Positions 21,586 through 32,738 of a DNA stretch of 64,000 bases are shown in pieces. The notes beneath the pieces are model-generated. The model was given only the letters and a program-made list of their open reading frames with translations. It searched no databases and was not told the DNA's origin. The DNA is from Corylus avellana (taxonomy: Eukaryota > Streptophyta > Magnoliopsida > Fagales > Betulaceae): contig NC_081550.1 in the NCBI RefSeq assembly GCF_901000735.1, positions 640,669-704,668 of the forward strand, given 5' to 3'. The position numbers were made by a program, and so were the translations under genes. Within the stretch, counting starts at the first letter, position 1. Each line of letters opens with the position of its first letter.

Positions 21586-23291
21586 CTATTGGCCATTTAT
21601 TTCAACTCCAACTTCACCATCAACGTTGAACTTGAACAACTTCTTTGACTTGCAAAGTTTCATCAAGAAGTACCATCCAATCCCACCAGCAGTCATTACA
21701 CCACTCACTAAATAGACTTTCTTGGTAGCAAGAACCATTATCAACACCAAAAACCCAGATGGTATCAAGCACATGATCACCAGCCCCGGCAGCCGCAGCG
21801 GAACCCGGTACGGCCGCTTCATAGTTGGCAGCTTCCTTCTCAGCCAAACAAATGAAGCAAATTCTAACAACATGCCCAAACTATACAAGAAATTGGCAGA
21901 GGATATAATGTCTGTGAAATTCATGTATGAAACCGCTAGTGAAATCACAGTTGATAACAAAATTCCAACCCAAGGTGTGTTGAACCACTTAGACCTTAGA
22001 CCAAAAAACTTAGGCAAACATCCTATATCTGCCATTCCCAGAACTTGAAAAGCACTGCTGCTTAATTGGGCTTCAAACAGCCCAATTGCTGATAACACAG
22101 CACCAATCTCAAGAAAGATTTTCAACCATTTCCCAGCAATCAATTCTGCAGCTTGAGCCATAAACCCAGATTCCCATTCGTTTTGGTCAACAGAAAGAGC
22201 CCCAGTGACAGCCAAAAGTGGAATCAAGTATGCCACGCAAGTGAAAATCACTGCAACAAAAAGAGCCCTTGGAAAAGTTTTCTGGGGCTTCTCAACTTCT
22301 CCAGCCAGAGTACTAACATTGTCCCAGAAATTCAAGTTCCAGAAAAGGGTGTTGAAGTACAAGTTCCAATCTTTCTCAACACCCTTTTGTCCCAAACTCA
22401 TCCATCTATGCGGTCGAATTTTGGGGAGTGCAATCAGAGACATCAGAATAAATGGAGCAAGTGAAACAACAGCAAGCACCACAGCAGCATATCCAACAAT
22501 AGTCAATCCAGTATAATTAAGAAACGAAAGGCCTATAGTTGATCCCAATATTGCAAAGTACCTGTTGTTACAATGAAAATTAAACCATTAATTATTTATT
22601 CATTTTTCTATTTACTCAAAGCTTTTAAAAAAAAGGTTTTGTTCAGGCTTGTTTGGGAAGACAATTCTTCCCAATTCTTCTCAACTTTTTTTTTAGTTGA
22701 TTTGATATCACTAACTATTAACTCAACTCAAAATATTTCAACTTTATTTAAAATTTTATATTATAAATTAGAATAGAAAAAAAATCACAAACTCAAACGA
22801 GTGGAGGTTATTTAAGATTACCTGGGCAGTCCAGACTCCAAAGCAGGGATTAATCGCTTCATGTAGTCTATGCAAAGAACAGGGAAGGCGGCAATGTTGA
22901 TGACACCACTGAGCAACTTCCACGTGCCCATGAGGGAGCCACAGAAAGGACCAAACGCGCGCTCCGCCCATATAACAAACCCACCGTTCCCGGGAAATGA
23001 GGTGGAGAGCTCCGCCGTGATAAGCGCCTCCGGAATACTCCATATGAAGGGGAAGACGAAGAAGCCAATAATGGCCAAGAGGGGTCCGGCTGCTTTCACC
23101 GCAGGCTCCTCTCCGTACGGCCCACCGGCCACCTCGAAGTAGATCAGAAAGATGAGAGGAACGAGAGACAGCTTCTTCGGCGGTCCGGCGGTTGTTATAG
23201 TACTGTCAGTGGTTGTTGAGATGGGGAGTTCTTCCGGCATATTTGCCGGCGATTTTGAGGATGCTTTCATTGGCGGTTGCGCGTTGTACAT
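21586..23291 (-). CDS. Polyamine transporter, PUT/LAT family (two-exon copy)
   Basis: Exon 1 is 22822-23291 and exon 2 is 21586-22561; the 260-bp intron has a GTAATC donor and an ACAACAG acceptor. The junction splits an arginine codon (AG|G, residue 157), and the summed length gives 481 residues. The protein has the PUT/LAT hallmarks: [12 protein letters not shown] in helix 1, [43 protein letters not shown], and a run of 12 hydrophobic spans ending in a basic/acidic tail. It is clearly paralogous to the gene at 15128-16543, about 5 kb away in the same orientation. Expected role is proton-coupled polyamine uptake at the plasma membrane or an endomembrane. The first Met (MYNAQPP) was chosen; Mets at residues 8 and 18 are possible alternatives. 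Confidence 0.94.
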
Positions 23292-24324
23292 GTGTATGGA
23301 TTTTCCTTGCGCTGAGGAGGCTGACGGTTAGAGTCAGAGGTGGCGCTTCGTAACGGAAGTTGAGGCTTTTCTTTGAAGTTTGAAAGAGTAAAAGATATGG
23401 CCTGGCGATGAGATGAGATGAGATGCGATGAGCCAGCTGTTCTTGGGAGGCAAATGCAATTTGGTGATCACTACTTATATACTCAAAAATAATTATTTTC
23501 AAAATAATTCTTTCTAAACCCAATAATTGTAAGGGAATTGTTCTTTGCGTAGGGTGCTTCTTTTTTCTTTTTCTTTTTTTTCATTATTAAATAATTTTTT
23601 TTATACTTTAATCATATCCTAATTCCTAAGCACGTGCTAGTCAAAATAGTCTGCAGCGTGTTCCAAAATAAACCCGGGTTTATTTCCAAAAATGTTGGGG
23701 ATATTAAGAAATGTTTGTTAAGTAGATGTGTAGTTTATTTATTGTAAAAGAATAAAACAATTAATTAAGAGAAAGTAACGGGCACTAAGTACCCTTAGTA
23801 TTTCTCGTCTATTTTATTCTATTTCTAAAACTCAATCACAACTTGTTAACATGTATTAGCGTGTGATTGGAGCTACGTTAAAATGCTGACTTTTCCTATA
23901 TTTTTCTTTGTGGAAGGTATCCATTTTACTTGAATGATCATTTTGATCGGCGTTGAAATAGAAGATGCTAATATTAGAGTATTTTAGTGTCGTTTCATAA
24001 GAACATACAAATCATCATTATATAATTCAATAGCTCCACTATGATATAAATATATATAAGTTTTTGTTTAAAATTATTCTTTTTAAGCACATTACAAATG
24101 CTTAAAGCCTTATTTTAATGAAACTAACAATTTAATTAAAACTTAAAAGTAGTTCAAAAAAGTTGTTACCTAATCGAAATACAAATATCAATTGCAACGG
24201 GTAAAATATGACTGCCTTTTCTATATGCAATTGGGTAGGAGAAGAACTTTTTTTTCTTTTTTCTTTTTGTTTTTATTTTTAAATAATGCTAGCGTGGCAT
24301 ATGTGACAATAAGTGACGTGATTG
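23292..24324. other. Upstream region of the second transporter
   Basis: This contains the presumed promoter and 5' untranslated region (first 200-300 bases), with a small GATGAGATGAGATGC repeat at about 23407-23430. No further gene was found. Confidence 0.4.
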
Positions 24325-24652
24325 TGTTGAGAAATAATCTCGCATTACCTGTGGATAAGACCTTGGGCATGTTTATAAAAAATATGCAACTCTCTATTAT
24401 TGAACCGATTTTATGAGATGAGTTAGACCAACGAATATCTTCATGGTATCAAAGCCTACCACAGGACAAATGGGACCAACACTACTTATCCCGTGACAAG
24501 GACAAAAAAAAAAAGAGTCTTGTACCTCATGTTGAGAAATAATCTCACATTATCTGTGGATAAGACCTTGAGCATGTTTATAAGGAATAGACAACCCTTT
24601 TTTATTGAATCAATTTTATAAAATGAGTTAAGCCCACGAATTTTTTTTAGAT
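24325..24652 (+). mobile_element. TRIM (terminal-repeat retrotransposon in miniature)
   Basis: Two direct repeats of about 120 bp start TGTTGAGAAATAATCTC (24325-24443 and 24530-about 24652) and share GTGGATAAGACCTTGxGCATG. The first repeat ends in CA and is followed at once by TGGTATCAAAGC (24444-24455), which matches the primer-binding site complementary to initiator tRNA-Met. The second repeat is preceded by an A/G-rich polypurine tract (GACAAAAAAAAAAAGAG). The internal region is under 90 bp with no coding capacity. LTR, PBS, PPT and LTR in a 330-bp element are the defining features of a TRIM. Confidence 0.8.
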
Positions 24653-26111
24653 ACTAATATGTTTAGCATGGCGGACGTGTACTATTTGTGAGATATTTTG
24701 TATATCAAGGGAGCTATAAATTATGAGGGAAATGACACGTATTAAAAAAGTATTTAATCATGACTAATAATTTAACACTCAAAACTTCTGATTCCTTCTC
24801 CGTCATCTTTTTATTGGTTTTTAGAGAACCAACATGAAGTTAAAGAGAAGGCATCAAAAAAGCTTTGTTTGGTGGGCATTTTTCAATCTTCAGTCAAATT
24901 CGATTCTTTCTTTCTGGACCGTCGATTGGGAGATCTGGATTGGGGATAATCATTAATCAATGCCGAATATTTTCCTGATTTAGACTTCGTGGCAAGAAGT
25001 ATTATAACATTTATAGGTAATTGTGATTGAAGTACTATGGGATGTAGTCCAACACTAGCTTTATTATTATTGTTTTTTTCTAAAATCTGTACTATATTTG
25101 GTTCAAGTTAAGATTGATAATTTTTTATACGACTTGCAAATTCGATACGAATTTATTACAAAATTAGTTAGGTTCGAGTTAAGATGTTTGACTCGTTTAA
25201 TTAAATAAGTTGGATTAAAATTAACCTATATAATTTAATATTTATACTTCAATACGATTCGAATTCAACACGTGAACATGAATTGTCGCCTCAGTTTCAA
25301 ATAGACAATTTTCTTTTTTATAAGTTGACTTCAAGAGTTTAGTAAGGCAAATAAGATCCGAGGAGACAAGTGGGAAAGTGGGAACAAATAGCATCTACAA
25401 CTCTATTCCATGTTTTGTTTCACATATATGTCCAAAATCTTTGCACATTAAGCCATATATATGCTGTCAATTTACAGAAAATAAAAACTATCTAAATATT
25501 TTTCAAAATGAGGTTGATATTCATATAATATTCAACTAGTTTTTTTGGACAATAATGCCCATGCATTATAAGGGACTGCATCCCCTCTTGTCCAAATGGA
25601 CCGGAGAGGATCATCTTTGATTTAGATAGGATGCAAGGACTTGTTTGTACGGTATATAATACAGATAGCTCATGAGAAACAACTCGATTGGCCCAAGTTG
25701 CAAGGCCCATACTTGTCCGATTATGTAGGGCCCAACGGACCTCTGCAATACATGTAGCATAAGAGAGGAGGGCTCAAGCTGCAAGGTCCATACTTGTATG
25801 GTCAAATGAATCCCATTGAGCCCTCTCCTACCCCCAAATGTAGTGCCTCTGTCAAGTGGTATGTTCATGTGTGGCATACATCGAAGAGCTTAGTAAATTA
25901 TCAATTATGGTTATTGTTTGATTCACCTGTTCTAAACAGTTTAATATGCAAACCCACAAGCTTGTTCGGATAACCTTTATTCACAAAGCATTACGTAATT
26001 ATGCAAGTACATGGATCCATTATGATTATCTAGGGTAGGGGAGGTGGCCCATCTTGGCCCATCCTGTCCCAAGGAGAACCAAAAATATTAACAGGAAAAA
26101 TACTTCATTAA

Positions 26112-26224
26112 TGCGTCTGCCGGGAGTCGAACCCGGGTCTATTGCCTTCCACGCCGGGAGTCGAACCCAGTTTTAGTGGATAGAGCTTGGAAGGCAATTG
26201 TCCTAACCGTTGGACTACAGACAC
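26112..26224 (-). pseudogene. tRNA-Gly(UCC) pseudogene with a second T-arm (copy 1)
   Basis: Compared with the intact tRNA at 32667-32738, the 5' half (D-arm, anticodon loop CTTCCAA) and the 3' end (T-arm, CAGACGCA) are present. About 41 extra bases are inserted after the anticodon region; they contain a second T-arm (GGGTTCGACTCCCGG). The insertion makes GCCTTCCA pair with a new downstream TGGAAGGC, so the transcript would fold into a hairpin instead of a cloverleaf. Confidence 0.8.
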
Positions 26225-26334
26225 TCTTGCTAGATGGCATTTACATATATTTTTATATACCTCTATTTTTCTCTTCTCATTTTTTCCCTGTTGAAATTAA
26301 ATACCGTGCCTCTCTCTCTCTCTTGGGTGCAGCT

Positions 26335-26488
26335 ATGGAAGCACTTTCTATTGGGCAAGTAATCTCTGCAACCCATCAAGGTTCCCAAAGGAGAAGAAAC
26401 CCAACAGACTCAATTCGTAGAAGAAGGACTCACACCCAAACTGTGCGTTTTCGATTCAGTATTCTCTCCAAAAAGTCTGATTTCCAAG
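26335..26488 (+). CDS. Alternative first exon (1a) of the plastid membrane protein gene
   Basis: This encodes 51 residues plus one base: MEALSIGQVISATHQ followed by a long arginine/serine/threonine-rich stretch with few acidic residues, typical of a chloroplast transit peptide. It ends at a strong donor (CCAAG|GTACGT). It is the tandem duplicate of exon 1b (28800-28953), differing at residues 3 (A/S), 25 (D/N) and 38 (R/S). Spliced directly to 30754 it would give a normal 418-residue protein. It could instead splice to the acceptor just before exon 1b, which keeps the frame. Which exon is used cannot be told from sequence. Confidence 0.6.
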
Positions 26489-27419
26489 GTACGTACATAC
26501 TACCTTTGTTTTCCATGGAAAATTTAAAAGAAATCAAAAACTTCAAAATTTCACATTTCAGCTCTTTTCTTAACACCCAGCATGAAAGTCTCAAGCTTCA
26601 CGTTTGGTTCCCTTTTTCTTTCTTTTTCTTTTCTTTTATTTTCTCTAGTTCTCAGGAACCAATTAAATGGAAGGCTAAGCATGTAGTCGGAAAAATAGAG
26701 ATTTTTATATAGTTATGTAGATAGTGCTATTTGATATGATAATATGGTTTTTGGGTATGTGTGAAAAAATAATTCTCTTTACCCTTACTTAAGGAAATTG
26801 GATAAGAAGTAAATAATTTCACTGATCTTATTGGGATATCTCTTTAGTATATTACTGAATTAATTAATTGTGAAAGTGTCCAGTTCACTTTCACTAACCC
26901 TGAGTTGACCATATATATATATAATAAAGCTATTTAAACTTGGCTCAGTCAAATAAATAATTTATATAATACAAATAGTGCTAGTGAAATTTGTTTTTTC
27001 AATAATAACCAGTCATAACTTACAATCATTAGTGCAAGCTATGATATTAATTTCTCTTATTGGGTAAACCTTGCTATAAATAGTTGACAATAGGTCATAG
27101 TGTACAGTGCATTTTACCTTATGAGCCTGAGAAATGTGATGATATAGCACCCATTATTTTGTGTTGTAGCTAATATTCAAAATACTGTGCCAAATCATCG
27201 TAACTTATGAAACTGAAGTCATATATGCATGAGTTGCATGTGCATTTACTGCTTTTAATGGTCAAGTGTGTGCTGTAAATAATATTGGGAGTGAATGGGT
27301 TCTGGCAGTAGTTGTAGTGCAATATCTGGTGTTTATGGTGCTTATGGTGCTTATTGCTATGCGATTGCTTGTAGCCTTGGACATTGATATTATAAGGAAT
27401 CCCTTATTCAGAAAACTTG

Positions 27420-29857
27420 TGATTGAAGTACTATGGGATTTAGTCCAACACTAGCTTTATTATTATCGTTTTTTCTAGAATCTGTCTCGTATTTGTTTCA
27501 AGTTAGGGCTAATAATTTTTTATACGACTTGCAAATTCGATACGAATTTATCATAAAATTAATTAGGTTCGAGTTAAGAGGTTTGACTCATTTAATTAAA
27601 TAAGTGGGATTAGAACTAACCCATAGAATTTTATATCTATACTTCAATACGATCCGAACTCAACATGCGAACATGAATTATCGCCCCAGTTTCAAATAGA
27701 AAATTTTCTTTTTTATAAGTTGACTTCAAGAGTTTAGTAAGGCAAATAAGATCCAAGGAGACAAGTGGGAAAGTAGGAACGAATAGCATCTACAACTCTA
27801 TTCCATGTTTTGTTTCACGTATATGTCCAAAATCTTTGGACATTAAGCCATATATATGCTGTCAATTTACAGAAAATAAAAACTATCTAAATATTTTTCA
27901 GAATGAGGTTGATATTCATATAATATTCAACTAGTTTTTTTGGACAATGATGCCCATGCATTATAAAGCACTACATCCCCTCCGATCCAAACGGACCGGA
28001 GAGGATCCATCTTTGATTTAGATAAGATGCAATGACTTATTTGTACAGCATATAATACAGGTAGCTCAAGAAAAACCCGTACTTGTTGAAAAGCCCATAC
28101 TTGTCTGATTATGTAGGGCCCATCGGACCTCTGCAATACATGTAGCATAAGAGAGGGCTCAAGCTGTAAGGTCCATATTTGTCTGTTCAAATGAATCCCA
28201 TTGAGCCCTCTCCTACCCTATTGCACTCTATCCCCAAATGTAGTGCCTGTGTCAAGTGGTATATATGTTCATGTGTGGCATACATTGAAGAGCTTAGTAA
28301 ATTATCAATTATGGTTTGCGTATGTAAATTCGAGCAACTTAAAAGAGTGGGTGGATTGTTTGATTCACCTGTTCTAAACAGTTTAAGATGCAAACCCACA
28401 AGGTTGTTCGGATAACCTTTATTCACAAAGCATTACGTAATTATGCAAGTACATGGATCCATTATGATTATCTAGGGTAGGGGAGGTGGCCTTATTGTGA
28501 GATGTGGCCCATCTTGGCCCATCCTGTCCCAAGGAAAACCAAAAATAATAACAGGAAAGATACTTCATTAATGCGTCTGCCGGGAGTCGAACCCGGGTCT
28601 CTTGCCTTCCACGCTGGGAGTCGAACCCAGTTTTAAGTGGATATGCTTGCTTGGAAGGTAATTATCCTAACCGTTGGACTACAGACGCTCTTGTTTAATA
28701 GCGCTAACATATATTATTTTATAACTCTATTTTTCTCTTCTCATTTTTTTCCCTGTTGAAAATAAATACCGTGCCCCTCTCTCTCTCTTGGGTGCAGCTA
28801 TGGAGTCACTTTCTATTGGGCAAGTAATCTCTGCAACCCATCAAGGTTCCCAAAGGAGAAGAAACCCAACAAACTCAATTCGTAGAAGAAGGACTCACAC
28901 CCAAACTGTGAGTTTTCGCTTCAGTATTCTCTCCAAAAAGTCTGATTTCCAAGGTACATACTACCTTTGTTTTCCATTTAAAATTTAAAAGAAATCAAAA
29001 ACTTTAAAATTTCACATTTCAGCTCTTTTCTTAATACCCAGCATGAAAGTCTCAAGCTTCACGTTTGGTTCCTTTTTTTTTTCTTCTTCTTTTATTTTCT
29101 CTAGTTCTCAGGAACCAAATGGAAGGCTAAGCTTGTAGTCGGAAAATAGAGATTTTTATTTAGTTTTGTAGATGGTGCTATTTGATATGATAATATGGTT
29201 TTTGGGTATGTGTGAAAAAATAAATCTTTTACACTACTTAAGGAAATTGGATAAGAAGTAAACAATTTCACTGATCTTATTGGGCTATCTCTTTAGTATA
29301 TTACTGAATTAATTAATTGTAAAAGTGTCCAGTTCACTTTCATTTAACCTGAGTTGACCATATATATTAAAGCTATTTAAACTTGACTCAAATACGTAAT
29401 TTATATAATACAAATAGTGCTAGTAAAATATGTCTTTCCAATAATAACCAGTCATAACTTACAATCATAAGTACAAGCTATGATATTGATTTCTCTTATT
29501 GGGTAAACCTTGCTATAAATAGTTGACAATATGTCATAGGGTACAGTGCATTTTACCGTTTAAGCCTGAGAAATGTGATGATGTAGCAGTATAGCACCCA
29601 TTATTTTGTGTTGTAGCTAATATTCAAAATACTGTGCCAAATCATCGTCACTTATGAAACTTAAGTCATATATGCATGAGTTGGATGTGCATTTACTGCT
29701 TTTAATGGTCAAGTGTGTGTTGTAAATAGTATTGAGAGTGAATGGGTTCTGGCAGTAGTTGTAGTGCAATATCTGGTGTTTATGGTGCTTATTGCTCTGT
29801 GATTGCTTGTAGCCCTGGGCATTGATATTATAAGGAATCCCTTATTGAGAAAACTTG
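27420..29857 (+). repeat. Tandem duplication unit, copy 2 (about 2.4 kb)
   Basis: This direct repeat of 25022-27419 runs from GTGATTGAAGTACTATGGG to GGAATCCCTTATTGAGAAAAC, after which the sequence becomes single copy. It includes the second aberrant tRNA-Gly (28572-28688) and exon 1b (28800-28953). Confidence 0.9.
28572..28688 (-). pseudogene. tRNA-Gly(UCC) pseudogene with a second T-arm (copy 2)
   Basis: It has the same structure as 26112-26224: a complete acceptor stem and T-arm, with about 45 inserted bases carrying a second T-arm near the anticodon. The insertion was therefore present before the 2.4-kb duplication. This copy has extra bases (GCTTGC repeated near 28645) and retains the GCG acceptor start that copy 1 has changed to GTG. 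Confidence 0.8.
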
Positions 29858-32268
29858 TAGTTCTTGCCTTTTGTATCAGTTAACAAGGTCTTTCTTTAGG
29901 CTATAGGGGAAGAATATTAGAATATCTGTTCTCTGATCCAGTGCATTTTTTTTCATGTAATTTCAACATAGTCTCTGCATAAAGATACTCTAATTTTATA
30001 TCAAAGGTGAAGCAGCTACACTATTATGTGCCATACAATGATTAATAATTGCAAAAAACGGGGTCACTAGTTCGAATCTCTCCTCTCCCTCCCCTTGGAG
30101 CCAATTACTTGTGTGCATATATATATAAACTGCAAGGATGTGTATGCCAAATAATGACAGAGTTCATTTGCTTGATTTTAGGTTTCTACTTAATCTAATG
30201 TGTATCGCAGAGATAGTTTCAACAAATATATGGTTTTAAATATTTGCAGTCACTGCGTTAATGCCTCCCTGGTTTTCGTTCCATGTTTGATGCTGAGCAT
30301 TTCAAAGTCTTCTACAATCCTGCCTTTTACTTTATGCTGACTCAAAATAATTTCCATGTTTTCAAGAGATTTGACTGCTTTTAGGCAGCTGTGCCATGAA
30401 ATTGTTTGTTACACAATTAGTTGAAGCAAGATACGTTAAATCACATCTTTGCTGTATCTTTTTAATCCAAAACCACTTTCAGATCAAATGTGTCAAATTG
30501 AATATGAGCCGAGTTTTTTAGTCCATTGATAGGTCTGGATATTACTGGCTGTCTTTGGTGGGGAAGTAGCGAAAACCTGATTTTCTACAACCACTAAATC
30601 AGCATACATAGTAGTTCTGCACTACAGAAGCAATAGTATCTGTTAATTACAATTACACTAGGGTTATACACCTTATTTTTCTTCATTGTGGCATTAAGTG
30701 AATTTACCATGTAGTTATTTGATTTGCAAAATTAATAGACTTCTTCTGCACAGATTTTCTGGACTATGCAAAACCTTCACGTCTCTTGCCAACCAAAGAA
30801 GTGATAGTCCAGACAGATACCTCAGCAGAAAAGATTTTTACATCTTTCAAGGTGGATGGATCTCAGTGTTTATTCAAGATCAATCTAGGTACTAGTGACA
30901 TCTATGGCTCAGGTCTGAGTGATGTGAATGCCGGGATTCTCGTATGCTTGATAGGTGAAAATGGTGATTCCATATTACAGAGGATACCAGCCAGTCTGAT
31001 GACTGATCAGTCTACGAAATCAGAGGATGTGCTTGACCCAGACATACTACATTTCCAAAGAGGTTCTGTTGATGAGTTCATCTTTGGGGGACCCAATCTG
31101 GGAAGAGTTGAAGCTCTTTGGATCAGTCTTGAATCAGGTTAGTCTCTGCTGGGCATGTTTCAATAGGTGCAGGATCAGTTTGGTACACTTGTGTATCTTA
31201 CTGTCTTTTGCATACGAGCTGAGGAATGTAGGGACTAGGGAACAACCATAGGAAAGCACATAGATTTAAATCCTTAAGTGCATTTCAAAAGTTACTGTTG
31301 TCTCTTCAATATGATAATGGGAATAACCTATTAGACTTCTGTTTGTAACCCTATCTCTGTACATTTATTAATTAATTTCTTGTCAGATCATCGACATTTT
31401 GAACTATATACTTAGGTTTGTTCTTTCAGTGACTTGTTTACCAAAGCTTGGTTGCTTAAGAAACTGCAAAGCAACATGAATTTACCTTTATATGATCCAT
31501 GTTTGACCAGAAGGCTCTAACACCTGCTCATTTCTATCTCCAAGGTCAGGTCAGTGGAGATTAGGAAGTGTGAGCCTGGCAGTTATTTGTGGGTGTCAAC
31601 TTTCACTCGAAGAACAACATGGAGATGAACTCAAGTATAGTGGTTTCCAATACGATTTTCAAACTGAGGATCTTTTGCTTGGGGAGGGAGGTGGCATATC
31701 CATGACGGAACTTAGACCTTGCTTTGCTACAAAATTCTCTGGGGTCGACTCCTTCGCGGTCTTTGGCAAAAGCCTCTCACAACCAAATTTACTCAAGAGT
31801 AATGGTGGGATATCAAATGAGGAAAGCATGAGGGAATATGCAGACTTGAAGATCTCTTTGCTACTTTATGATGCCATGTTGATCTTTGTCGGTACATCAG
31901 TGGCATCTTTTTCGGCCGGGGAAAGCACTGCTTTTGCATTCTTTACTGGTGGTGTTGGAGGCTTCTTGTATCTGTTGCTATTACAGAGGTCTGTTGATGG
32001 TTTGCCTTCTCCAACACCTCCAGCATCTATTTCCAGCAAGACACAAGGGTCTGATCGAATGTCTGTAGCATTCAATGTCCCGATATCAAGCCTGGCATTG
32101 GTGATTGGGGTTGCCTTATTCCTAGTGAAGTATAGCTCTGGAGATTTTCCCATGGCATTGACTCCAAAAGAACTCGTGGTTGGTATGGCGGGATTTCTTG
32201 CATGTAAAGTGGCAGTGGTGTTGGCAGCATTAAAGCCCATGCCATTGGGTCTAAAGATAAACAAGTGA
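28800..32268 (+). CDS. Predicted plastid membrane protein with PLAT-like domain, unknown function
   Basis: Exons are 28800-28953, 30754-31137 and 31550-32268; donors GTACAT and GTTAGT and CAG acceptors give a continuous 418-residue frame. Residues 1 to about 50 form an arginine/serine-rich, acid-poor transit peptide. The middle part (about 70-180, with LFKINLGTSDIYGSGL.. ..GSVDEFIFGG..ESGQWRLGSV) looks like a PLAT/LH2-type beta-sandwich, based on motif appearance only. The C-terminal third has about four hydrophobic spans (LLLYDAMLIFVGTSVA, FFTGGVGGFLYLLLL, LALVIGVALFLVKY and a span in KELVVGMAGFLACKVAVVLAA). I do not recognise a named gene. The likely location is the thylakoid or envelope membrane (inference). 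Exon 1 is tandemly duplicated (see 26335-26488). Confidence 0.85.
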
Positions 32269-32666
32269 GATAATAGTTCTGTTTTTCTCACAATGGGTGT
32301 GAGAGAGGAGAATTTGTGAATGTATTTAGAATCAAATTTGAGTCACCCATCTGTATATCTATTCAGGAAAACGTTTATTATAGCTACAGTTTTTCTCCTT
32401 GAGAGGAACTGATTACTTCTAACACATATATAATCCATTCTTGTTTTCCCTGTCCTAGCACTTGTATATCATTTTTTAGAGCAGTATAATTAATAGGAAC
32501 AAAAAGATTGTTCATTTCTCGTTCCTAATCGACGGTTTCTGTAGCCTTCAGCGTTTTCTGGAGATGCTTGACATGGCTATGCACAAATCTGAGAAATACA
32601 GGTTAAAGAAAACATGTCTGTCTCACAGGGGAAAAACCAAAAAAAAAAAAAAAAGTAAACTTCCTT

Positions 32667-32738
32667 TGCGTCTGCCGGGAGTCGAACCCGGGTCTATTGC
32701 TTGGAAGGCAATTATCCTAACCGTTGGACTACAAACGC
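32667..32738 (-). tRNA. tRNA-Gly (anticodon UCC), intact
   Basis: This is a 72-nt cloverleaf on the minus strand. The acceptor stem GCGTTTG/CAGACGC has one G-T pair, the discriminator base is A, and the D-arm lies in TAGTCCAACGGTTAGGA. The anticodon loop CTTCCAA is closed by ATTGC/GCAAT, and the T-arm is CCGGGTTCGACTCCCGG. A long T-run on the transcribed strand just downstream (complement of 32640-32654) can act as the polymerase III terminator. It is the intact relative of the two broken tRNA-Gly copies at 26112 and 28572. Confidence 0.95.

Larger units (their letters stand above)
25022..27419 (+). repeat. Tandem duplication unit, copy 1 (about 2.4 kb)
   Basis: The unit begins TGTGATTGAAGTACTATGGG and runs to GGAATCCCTTATTCAGAAAAC. 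The next copy follows directly, starting with the same GTGATTGAAG. It carries an aberrant tRNA-Gly (26112-26224) and first exon 1a (26335-26488) of the plastid protein gene. Identity to copy 2 is high throughout, with scattered indels. Confidence 0.9.

Noticed and set aside
30050..30130. SINE-like B-box (CTAGTTCGAATCTC) in the intron before exon 2
   Set aside because: No matching A-box at the right distance and no second copy in the window beyond a similar word at 59530.
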